Part shown: positions 42,177 through 49,032 of the stretch, piece by piece
Layout: every line of letters starts with the position of its first letter
Position numbering within the stretch: the stretch's first letter is position 1
Source of the DNA: CBDBZX01 sp965213645
GTDB lineage: Bacteria > Deinococcota > Deinococci > Deinococcales > Trueperaceae
Direction of reading: 5' to 3'
Length of the DNA: 64,000 nucleotides
NCBI GenBank assembly: GCA_965213645.1
Contig: CBDBZX010000002.1
Location: 930,001 to 994,000, forward strand
Notes under the pieces: generated by a model
Seen by the model: only the letters and a program-made list of their open reading frames with translations
Databases searched by the model: none
What the model was told of the DNA's origin: nothing
Position numbers and translations under genes: made by a program

Positions 42177-42440
42177 GTGGCATCTATCTATGCACTCAAT
42201 ACACTATCAATTAACTTCTGCAGCACTGCTGTCACCCTGTTCACGCAGTTAGGCGTAGCCCGGTTGTCGAAGGGTCTCGCCTTGCACTCTCTAGCAGAGG
42301 AGTCGGCAAGGTCAGAGATTCTTCGACTCCGCTGGCGCTCCGCAAGGCTTAACGCCCGACTTCGTGAACAGAATGACATGACTCATTGCTTAGTTGGCAG
42401 CGTACTCAATATGGTTATAGATATAGAGGGTCGCGCATGA
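42177..42440 (+). CDS. 87-codon ORF between riboswitch and metF, possible leader ORF
   Basis: A GTG start seven bases after AGGAGG opens a frame that passes through the whole family-R repeat and ends TGA, overlapping the metF start as ATGA. The predicted product (MASIYALNTLSINFCSTAV and onwards) has no recognisable family, and its middle is translated repeat, so it is hardly a working protein. Its translation could open the metF start by coupling and thereby pass on the riboswitch signal. It may instead be the ruined start of an older gene. Expression is uncertain. Confidence 0.4.
   Translation: MASIYALNTLSINFCSTAVTLFTQLGVARLSKGLALHSLAEESARSEILRLRWRSARLNARLREQNDMTHCLVGSVLNMVIDIEGRA
42231..42378. 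repeat. Dispersed repeat family R, copy in the metF leader
   Basis: Starts GTCACCCTG and ends CAGAATGAC. Next inward are TTCACGCAGTTAGGCG and CGCCCGACTTCGTGAA, complementary with one gap, so almost the whole unit can fold. The core shares GAGATTCTTCGACTCCGCT with the copies at 8431 and 39127. Confidence 0.85.
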
Positions 42441-43312
42441 GCTTCTCTTTCACCGAACGGCTCGGTCGGGAATTTGTTGTTACGGCGGAACTCGAGCCCC
42501 CCCGCAGCGCCGACCCGAGCAGAGCCTACCGCCAAGCCGAAGAGGTTAAGCCTTACGTTCACGCCGTGAACATCTCGGACGCGCCGATGGCGAACTTGCG
42601 CATGAGCCCGGTCGCGTTGGCGCACCTTATTCAAACTCGTTTTGACCTGGAAGCGACCTTTCATTTTACCTGCCGTGACCGCAATGTGCTGGCCCTTCAA
42701 AGTGAGCTTTTAGGCGCAGCCGCGCTAGGTGTCAACAACGTCCTCACCCTGACGGGCGATCCACCTACAAGAGGTGACCATCCTGATGCTAAAGGCGTTT
42801 TTGACGTAGACGTGCTCGGGCTCATTCGCCTTGTGAAGCGTCTTAATCAGGGCAAGACGCAAGGGCGCGACTTGGAGACGCCCACGAACCTCACGGTTGC
42901 CGCTGCTGCCAACCCAAGCGCCAAAGATTTAGAAGTCGAGGTCTCCAAATTCAACGCTAAACTAGAAGCGGGGGCGAACTTCTTTCAAACTCAGCCTATT
43001 TTCAGTATTGATGACGTGCTGAGGTTCCAAAACGCTTTCGGCGGCAGAGCGCCCGCCCCTGTGCTCTACGGCGTTTTGCCCGTGAGAAGTGCGAAGATGG
43101 CGAAGAATGTCTCCAAATGGTGCAACGTGCCGGATGAGCTTACCAAGAGGTTGGAAGCGGATGGGCAAGTTGCTGGGCTTCGCTGGACGAAGCAACTCGT
43201 CACGGATTTACGCACCCTCGGTGTGGACGGCGTTCACGTCTATCCGCTCGGGCGCACGGCGCTGTTGGGGGAGTTTTTGGAGCCCATAGAAGAGGTTGTG
43301 AGTTATGCGTAG
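42437..43312 (+). CDS. metF: Methylenetetrahydrofolate reductase
   Basis: A 291-residue TIM-barrel flavoprotein that reduces 5,10-methylene- to 5-methyl-tetrahydrofolate for methionine synthesis. It shows FVVTAELEPPRS at the start (the catalytic glutamate), HFTCRDRN, NVLTLTGDPPTRGDHPDAKGVFDVD (FAD site), and AGANFFQTQPIF. ATG 42437 fits the family N terminus, though a frame opens 17 codons earlier. A SAM riboswitch upstream and metH later in the window support the role. It converges on the TetR gene. No iron-sulfur or large C-terminal regulatory domain is present. Confidence 0.92.
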   Translation: MSFSFTERLGREFVVTAELEPPRSADPSRAYRQAEEVKPYVHAVNISDAPMANLRMSPVALAHLIQTRFDLEATFHFTCRDRNVLALQSELLGAAALGVNNVLTLTGDPPTRGDHPDAKGVFDVDVLGLIRLVKRLNQGKTQGRDLETPTNLTVAAAANPSAKDLEVEVSKFNAKLEAGANFFQTQPIFSIDDVLRFQNAFGGRAPAPVLYGVLPVRSAKMAKNVSKWCNVPDELTKRLEADGQVAGLRWTKQLVTDLRTLGVDGVHVYPLGRTALLGEFLEPIEEVVSYA

Positions 43313-43357
43313 AGAAGGTCCAAAGGGGTGAGCAACGCGCTAAAAATAGGCGCTAAT

Positions 43358-43990
43358 TCACGGCGACCTTTTTTCGCCGTACCGCGCTAAAAAGGTCGTC
43401 ACTGCGCCCCGCACGATCTCTTCGCACGCTTCGCGGCTCATTTCGTGCTCGACAAGGAGTAGCTTGGGCCAGAACACAGCGTCATTGATCATGCCCAAAA
43501 ACTGCCGCTTCGCCAGCGTTACGTCGTCAACGTTTAACTCGTCAGCGTCTACGCGCTCCTCTAAGTAGCACCCTAGCTTCTCCAAGTACGCTTCTTTCCC
43601 GTGCTCGTAGAGCTTCTCACCCAACTCCGGGAACTGCTCGGCTTCGGCGATAATGACGCGGAAGAGTTCCTTGACGCCTGCGCGACCCAAAAACTCGGCG
43701 TACTCGTTGCCGATAAGGTAGAGGGCGTCCGCAGGGGCGAGCGTGCCGAGTTGCGCTAGGTCTAGCCTGCCGCGCAACTCGGTCCACATGCGCCCTACCA
43801 CCGCGCCGAAGAGGTCCTCTTTCGTGCCGAAGTGTTTGTACAGGGTTGCGATGGAGACGCCTGCGTCCTCCGCGATAGCGTTTACCGACGAGCGGGCAAA
43901 ACCCCGTGCTAGGAAGGCGGCCCTGGCCGCGTCCAGCAGGGCAGTGCGCTTCTCTTCTCTTATCTCGGCTTGGTAGTCGGCGAGGGGCAA
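43358..43990 (-). CDS. TetR family transcriptional regulator
   Basis: A 210-residue repressor with the TetR helix-turn-helix at about residues 17-62 (ALLDAARAAFLARGFARSSVNAIAEDAGVSIATLYKHFGTKEDLF) and a helical ligand-binding half. The start is TTG with AGGAG upstream. It is divergent from the alpha/beta hydrolase gene, and a perfect palindrome at 44057-44080 lies between them, so it most likely represses itself and the run of genes from 44264. The inducer is unknown; given those genes, an aldehyde or electrophile is conceivable. Confidence 0.93.
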   Translation of the reverse strand: MPLADYQAEIREEKRTALLDAARAAFLARGFARSSVNAIAEDAGVSIATLYKHFGTKEDLFGAVVGRMWTELRGRLDLAQLGTLAPADALYLIGNEYAEFLGRAGVKELFRVIIAEAEQFPELGEKLYEHGKEAYLEKLGCYLEERVDADELNVDDVTLAKRQFLGMINDAVFWPKLLLVEHEMSREACEEIVRGAVTTFLARYGEKRSP

Positions 43991-44056
43991 ACGGGTCTCC
44001 TATGAAGACATTCTACCCTAAGCTACAAAACGCCACTCGCTTCTAGCTTTAGATTA

Positions 44057-44080
44057 AAAGTGAAGTGAACGCTTCACTTT
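44057..44080. promoter_or_regulatory. Palindromic operator, probable TetR-family binding site
   Basis: AAAGTGAAG and CTTCACTTT are perfect 9-bp arms separated by six bases, in the intergenic region between the TetR gene and its divergent neighbour. Flanks extend the symmetry loosely. Confidence 0.7.
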
Positions 44081-44263
44081 AGATTGTAGAGGGGGGTAGC
44101 GGTAGGGTTAGACATGGGGTTTGAATGACTAGCCGAAGGGTAAGGTCTTTAACTCAAGTGTTCTACCTTGAAGCTAGCGAACAGACGCCCAATCGGTCTG
44201 TCAGTTCGCTTGACTAGTTTTTGTAATACATCAGTTCTCGCAACACAATTTGGAGGGGTAACC

Positions 44264-45163
44264 ATCAAGAAACTCACTTTGTCTTTCACACTTTTGTCTC
44301 TAGCACTTTTTCTCACGCTCGCAGTTGCGCAGACGGGCGGGGATACGGGCGGGTCCGCTACCGAAGGCTTCGTCGAACGCCCCGACGGAGCCCGCATCTA
44401 CTATCAGGTGCAGGGTGAGGGTGAACCGATGATGCTGATTCACGGCTACCCGCTCAACTCGGGGCTCTTTAGAGATAACGTCGGCGCGCTTGTCGGGGCG
44501 GGCTATCAGGTTGTTACACCCGACCTGCGCGGCTTCGGCCAGAGCGAAGCGCCCAATGGTATTGCCTCAATTGAGACCTACGCTGCGGACATGTTCGCGG
44601 TGATGGATGAACTCGAGCTCGAGCAAGCCACCGTCCTAGGCATGTCGATGGGTGGCTGGACGCTTTTCGAGATGTATAGCCAAGCGCCCGAGCGCTTCAC
44701 CGGGCTCATCTTCAATGACACCGCCGCTATCCCCGCCGTAGTCGCAGAGGCTAACCTCTGGCTCGGCACGGGCGAGCAGGCACGGCAAGTGGGCGTGGCC
44801 TCTTTGGTCCCCTTTCTGATGAAAGATATGCTCACGGGCGACACGCGCCAGAACAACCCCGAATTGGTGAGCTATCTCGGCAGCCTTATTGAAGCTGCCT
44901 CGGTGAACGGCGCGTCGGGTGGCGGCGTGGCTTTAGCCCTGCGCGAAGACAACACGGACGTTTACAGCACCATTGAAGTGCCCACACTGATTCTCTTTGG
45001 TTTAGAGGATACCCTCACACCCGTCACCCTAGCTCAGAACATGGCGGACGCCATTCCTAACGCCACCTTAGAAATTATTCCAGGCGCGTCACACGCCTCG
45101 ATTATTGAAGCGGCAGAGTTGGCTAATCAGATCATCTTAAACTGGGCCAGAGAACTTCAGTAA
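44264..45163 (+). CDS. Secreted alpha/beta hydrolase
   Basis: About 299 residues with signal peptide KKLTLSFTLLSLALFLTLAVAQ, then the hydrolase fold: oxyanion region MMLIHGYPLNSG, nucleophile elbow GMSMGGW, the acid in LFGLEDTLTP and the histidine in PGASHASI. It acts outside the cytoplasm; substrate unknown (ester, lactone, epoxide or haloperoxidase-like). GGAGGGG is followed at five bases by ATC, not ATG, in frame with the signal peptide, so a rare ATC start is proposed. A TTG 32 codons upstream has no ribosome site and would spoil the signal peptide. It is first in a run probably controlled by the TetR protein. Confidence 0.85.
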   Translation: MKKLTLSFTLLSLALFLTLAVAQTGGDTGGSATEGFVERPDGARIYYQVQGEGEPMMLIHGYPLNSGLFRDNVGALVGAGYQVVTPDLRGFGQSEAPNGIASIETYAADMFAVMDELELEQATVLGMSMGGWTLFEMYSQAPERFTGLIFNDTAAIPAVVAEANLWLGTGEQARQVGVASLVPFLMKDMLTGDTRQNNPELVSYLGSLIEAASVNGASGGGVALALREDNTDVYSTIEVPTLILFGLEDTLTPVTLAQNMADAIPNATLEIIPGASHASIIEAAELANQIILNWARELQ

Positions 45164-45248
45164 GAGGACCAAACCGTACAAGGGCCGTTCCAGAAACTAC
45201 AGAGGGCGGCCTTCAGAGATGTCGAGATAACTTTCCGGGAGGGGCAAT

Positions 45249-46394
45249 ATGCGAGCACTTGTTTATAACGGACCGAACGACGTATCTATCCAAGACGTAC
45301 CGGACGCGCAGATTGAGCAGCCGACCGATGTTTTGGTCAGAATCACTACGACAAACATCTGCGGCTCGGACTTGCACATGTATGAAGGGCGCACCGGCGT
45401 TGAGCACGGCAAGGTCTTGGGTCACGAGAACTTAGGGCAAGTTGTCGAGGTTGGGGGCGGGGTCACGCGCGTAAAGGTCGGCGACTACGTCTGCTTGCCG
45501 TTTAACATCGGCTGTGGTTTCTGCGTGAACTGCGAGAAGGGCTTTACGGGCTTTTGCTTAACAGCAAATCCAGGCTTCGCCGGAGCCGCGTACGGCTACG
45601 CGCAGATGGGACCTTATAACGGCGGACAGGCTGAATATCTGCGCGTACCCTTTGCCGACTTCAACTGTCTGGTATTACCCGAGGACGCCCAGGAGAAGGA
45701 GAACGACTACTCCATGCTCGCCGACATCTGGCCGACGGGCTACCACGCTACCGAGCTAGCTGGACTAAAACCAGGGGAATCGGTGGTCGTGTACGGCGCA
45801 GGCCCGGTGGGGCTGATGGCAGCGTACTCCGCGACGCTCAAAGGCGCGAGCGAGGTCTTTCTCGTAGACCGTCACCCTGACCGCTTGCGCTTAGCCGAAC
45901 AGATCGGTGCGATCCCCATCGACGACTCTAAAGGCGACCCTGTCGAGCAACTCATGGAACTAACGGATGGGGTCGGCACTGACCGGGGCTGCGAGTGTGT
46001 TGGTTGGCAGGCGCACGACCCGCAAGGCCATGAGGTTCCGAACCTGACCATGAATAACCTCGTCAAGTCGGTGCGGGCTACGGGCTCGATTGGCGTGGTT
46101 GGGCTCTTCGTACCCGAAGACCCGCAGCCCGCGACTGAGCTGATGGAACACGGGCAAATCGCCTTTGACATGGGGCTTTTCTTCCTCAAGGGGCAGCGCA
46201 TGGGTACGGGGCAGGCGAACGTCAAGAACTATAACCGTGAACTGATGCGGCTCATTCACAAGAAAGGCGCGAACCCTGCCTTCTTGGTGTCGCATGAGTT
46301 GTCCTTAGAGGCCGCGCCTGACGCTTATAAAAACTTCGACAACCGCGACGAGGGTTGGACGAAAGTTGTGCTGAAGCCAGGATTATCGAACTAG
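45249..46394 (+). CDS. Zinc-dependent alcohol dehydrogenase, glutathione-independent formaldehyde dehydrogenase type
   Basis: A 381-residue medium-chain dehydrogenase. The catalytic zinc site includes the cysteine of NICGSDLHMYEGR and GHENLG. The structural zinc cluster is GCGFCVNCEKGFTGFC. The nucleotide fold is VVVYGAGPVGLMAA. The segment FAGAAYGYAQMGPYNGGQAEYLRVPFADFNCL matches the subfamily that includes Pseudomonas formaldehyde dehydrogenase, which oxidises formaldehyde with NAD without glutathione. GGAGGGG precedes the ATG. It lies between a hydrolase and a DJ-1-like protein, which suggests aldehyde detoxification. Confidence 0.92.
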   Translation: MRALVYNGPNDVSIQDVPDAQIEQPTDVLVRITTTNICGSDLHMYEGRTGVEHGKVLGHENLGQVVEVGGGVTRVKVGDYVCLPFNIGCGFCVNCEKGFTGFCLTANPGFAGAAYGYAQMGPYNGGQAEYLRVPFADFNCLVLPEDAQEKENDYSMLADIWPTGYHATELAGLKPGESVVVYGAGPVGLMAAYSATLKGASEVFLVDRHPDRLRLAEQIGAIPIDDSKGDPVEQLMELTDGVGTDRGCECVGWQAHDPQGHEVPNLTMNNLVKSVRATGSIGVVGLFVPEDPQPATELMEHGQIAFDMGLFFLKGQRMGTGQANVKNYNRELMRLIHKKGANPAFLVSHELSLEAAPDAYKNFDNRDEGWTKVVLKPGLSN

Positions 46395-46406
46395 CAAACG
46401 AGAGGG

Positions 46407-46434
46407 GAAGCTCGAGGCTAGGACCTCGAGCTTC
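46407..46434 (+). other. Strong RNA hairpin between dehydrogenase and DJ-1-like genes
   Basis: GAAGCTCGAGG, a 6-base loop and its exact complement (11-bp stem). No U tract follows, so it is more likely a processing or stabilising element than a terminator. Confidence 0.6.
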
Positions 46435-46465
46435 ACTCAGAACCTATTCACGAAAGAGGTAACAC

Positions 46466-47041
46466 ATGGCGAACGAACTGCAGGGCAAAAACATCGCTAT
46501 TCTCATCGCTCCAGCCGGCACAGAGCAGCCCGAATTTGAGAAACCCAAGCAAGCCGTAGAGGACGCGGGCGCAAGCGTTACCGTCGTTAGCGCCCAAACA
46601 GGGAACGTTCAAGCTGTCAACAACGATTTAGAACCCGGCGACAGCTTCCAGGTAGACAAGACCTTCGGTGAGGTCTCCGCCGCTGATTTCGATGGCCTCG
46701 TCGTACCGGGCGGCTGTGTCGGCGCGGACAAGCTACGTGGCAACGAGGACGCAGTCGCCTTTGTGCGCAGCTTTTTCGAGCAGGCAAAACCTGTAGGTGT
46801 CATCTGTCACGGTCCCTGGACGCTGGTTGAGGCAGATGTGCTTAAGGGGCGCAAGCTGACCTCTTTTCCGACCCTCCAAACGGACATCCGCAACGTGGGC
46901 GGCGAATGGGTGGACCAAGAGGTCGTAACGGACCAGGGCTTAGTGACCAGCCGCAACCCCGACGACCTGCCCGCTTTTTGCGCCAAGATTGTCGAAGAGT
47001 TCGCTGAAGGGAAGCATCAGGAGCAAGCGAGAAGCGCCTAG
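46466..47041 (+). CDS. DJ-1/PfpI family protein (type 1 glutamine amidotransferase-like)
   Basis: A 191-residue protein of the YhbO/PfpI group: nucleophile elbow VICHGPW with Cys114 and His115, the glutamate in APAGTEQPEFEKP, and the SFPTLQTDIRNVGGEWVDQEVV region. Members act as glyoxalases or deglycases and protect against reactive aldehydes; older names call them intracellular proteases. An AGAGG site precedes the ATG. It follows the formaldehyde dehydrogenase-like gene in the same direction, in keeping with a shared detoxification task. Confidence 0.93.
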   Translation: MANELQGKNIAILIAPAGTEQPEFEKPKQAVEDAGASVTVVSAQTGNVQAVNNDLEPGDSFQVDKTFGEVSAADFDGLVVPGGCVGADKLRGNEDAVAFVRSFFEQAKPVGVICHGPWTLVEADVLKGRKLTSFPTLQTDIRNVGGEWVDQEVVTDQGLVTSRNPDDLPAFCAKIVEEFAEGKHQEQARSA

Positions 47042-47184
47042 GCAGCGTCTTCTAGGTTCTTCGGCAAGGGTACGCCGTCCACACCTCTCAAAGAGGTTGC
47101 GCGAGCCGCGTGCCCTTTACGCTGCTGACAGATTTAGTTGATGGCAAATTCAATTGAAGACGGATTCACAGGAAAGTAGGAGCG

Positions 47185-47607
47185 ATGAGCCAAGAAGATA
47201 ACATCAAACTCCACGAACGCTGGGGACAAGAGGTTGCTGGCAAGGGCGACGTTGACGTTTTAGATGAAATTTTAGCCGACGATTTTGTAGATCATGATCC
47301 CGCACCCTTCCAAGGTCCGGGCGTTGAGGGTCTTAAAGACTTCTTCCGCGTCTTTCGCACGGCGTTTCCCGACCTCGAGCCGAGCGTCGAAGAGATGGTC
47401 GCGTTTGACGACTATGTCACCATGCGCTACACTTTGCGCGGTACACACCAAGGCGAATTTATGGGCATAGCACCTACTGGACGACGAATTGAAGCGCCCG
47501 CGATGCAGCTCGCACGCATGGAGAACGGCAAGGTCAAAGAGCGTTGGGGCGTAACTGACCAATCAAAAATCTTAGAACAAATAGGCGCACTTGACTCCCC
47601 CAGATAA
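47185..47607 (+). CDS. SnoaL-like ester cyclase / polyketide cyclase-type protein
   Basis: A 140-residue NTF2-fold protein. LADDFVDHDPAPFQGPGVEGLKDFFRVFRTAFPDLEPSVEEMVAFDDYVTMRYTLRGTHQGEFMGIAPTGRRIE is the typical SnoaL pattern (about residues 32-105), with conserved histidine and aspartate around the pocket. Most members have unknown substrates. AGGAG precedes the ATG. It belongs to the run of genes downstream of the TetR operator; a small ACCTCT/AGAGGT hairpin lies between it and the DJ-1-like gene. Confidence 0.88.
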   Translation: MSQEDNIKLHERWGQEVAGKGDVDVLDEILADDFVDHDPAPFQGPGVEGLKDFFRVFRTAFPDLEPSVEEMVAFDDYVTMRYTLRGTHQGEFMGIAPTGRRIEAPAMQLARMENGKVKERWGVTDQSKILEQIGALDSPR

Positions 47608-47639
47608 GCGTTGGGACGTTCCGTCTTCAGGTCTTTGGT

Positions 47640-48509
47640 GTGGCTGAGCCGTCTCAGGACTTCTCGGATGCTGGCGCACCCGCAACGGGTAAAGCGCTCC
47701 GCGACGTTTTCTCCGCCAACGAGATTTTTCAGCGCATTACCGCTGCCGCCGCCGAGGAGATAGGGCGTCCCGCCCGTCTGCTCCTCGTCAGCGGCATATC
47801 GGCGGGGCTCGCCATCGGACTCACGTTTTTAGCTAGAGCGTCCCTCACAGGTATCGTGGGGGGAACCTTTACGGGCAGCCTTCTCTATCCGATAGGTTTT
47901 ATCTTGATCGTCATCGGGCGCTATCAGCTCTTTACCGAGAACACTCTGACCCCGGTCACGCTCGTTCTAACACGCCTCACCTCACTGCCCAACCTCTTTA
48001 GAATTTGGGGTATGGCGCTTTTAGGCAACCTCATTGGCGTAGCTGTCGTGGCTTATCTCACGGGTGTGCCTGCAGTGCTGACGCCAGGGGCTGCGGAGGC
48101 GGCAGTTCAGTTTGCCGAGCACGCCCTCAGCATCCCAACCCTTGCGCTCTACCTCAAAGCGCAAGCAGCTGGCTTTATCGTCGCCAGTATGGTCTAGCTT
48201 AACCACGCTGCGAGGAGCATTACAGCGCGCATCTTTATCGTTTACCTGTTGATGCTGCTCATCCCTACCGCCGACCTCTTCCACTGCATCATCAGCGCGT
48301 GCGAGGTGCTCCACCTGGTCTTTATCGGCGGCGCGAGCTTCCTTGAAGCTGCTCGCTTCTTTAGTATCGTCGTTGTTGGTAATACGGTAGGGGGTGTAGT
48401 CTTAGTTGGTCTACTCAACTACGGTCAGACGAGTGACGCGCGGCAAGCGGCGGCGGCTATCGAAAGGACGAGGCTCTCTTGGCAAGAATTTCTTGGCTTA
48501 GGGCGTTAG
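47640..48509 (+). pseudogene. Formate/nitrite transporter family channel with in-frame amber codon
   Basis: The frame encodes an FNT channel of about 289 residues: helices from PARLLLVSGISAGLAIGLTF on, the signature YQLFTENTLTPVTLVL, and the last helices YLLMLLIPTADLFHCIISACEVLHLVF and FFSIVVVGNTVGGVVLVGLLNYG. At 48195-48197 a TAG interrupts the frame where the family has a tryptophan (ATGGTC-TAG-CTTAAC), so one G to A change from TGG explains it. The part before TAG lacks the final two helices. The rest is intact, so this is a young nonsense mutation, a sequencing error or a suppressed stop. Last gene of the TetR-linked run. Confidence 0.85.
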
Positions 48510-48561
48510 TCGTTGGATAACCCCATAACCGTATGAACACCTTATGACCACTTTTACTGAC

Positions 48562-48821
48562 AGTGCACCACGCCTTGTATAGAGACGCTATGCTCGTGAA
48601 GAACGTGAGTTGGTTTTGCATACATATAGCAGGTATCATTTGGTTTGAGTGTACGTAAGTTTTGCGAAGCAACACTCTTGCCGTATAAAGCGATGTTTCC
48701 TACGGAAAACTGCGTAACTACCACGCACATTAAGTAATGAAAGCCCGCTAGTTCTTCGAACTGAGATCTGTGGCACTTTGCCTCAATATGTTATGGAGCT
48801 GCTAACAGAAAATGGGACACC
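48562..48821. repeat. Repeat family E, long copy with a family-T copy inside
   Basis: The left end AGTGCACCACGCCTTGTATA corresponds to the complement of the right end of the 26365 copy. The right end AAAATGGGACACCTT corresponds to the complement of its left end. If both belong together the unit is 260 bp. Confidence 0.4.
48628..48703. repeat. Dispersed palindromic repeat, family T, copy D (degenerate)
   Basis: Left end AGCAGGTATCATTTGGT is nearly identical to copies B and C. The interior has GAGTGT/ACACTC arms, and the right end is not well preserved. Confidence 0.5.
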
Positions 48822-48956
48822 TTACCTTCGCTTAGAAAGTTATAGATCGGCATCTCAGCTTCTCAGGGAAAGACTTAGTGCGCTGGGATGCCGACCTAAT
48901 CTTTTGTGAGGGTGCTCGAGACACGAGTAGGCGCTTTTTGTTAAACTAGCCCCTAC

Positions 48957-48976
48957 GCCGCTTTCATCTAAGCGGC
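48957..48976 (+). other. Small hairpin in the metH leader
   Basis: GCCGCTT, a 6-base loop and AAGCGGC, 56 bases before the start codon. Confidence 0.45.
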
Positions 48977-49032
48977 TATCTTCACCGAGTAGACATGTCA
49001 CGATGGCTGAACTTGGTTACAGCAGGTGAACC

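Larger units (their letters stand above)
48510..49032. other. Repeat-rich gap upstream of metH
   Basis: It holds a probable repeat of family E (48562-48821) with a family-T copy inside it (48628-48703) and a perfect small hairpin at 48957-48976. No cobalamin or SAM riboswitch motif and no gene are recognised here. Confidence 0.55.

Noticed and set aside
48510..49032. Cobalamin or SAM riboswitch before metH
   Set aside because: None of the conserved core phrases (GCCACTG-type B12 box, GAGGGA...GGCCC) are present; only repeats and a small hairpin.
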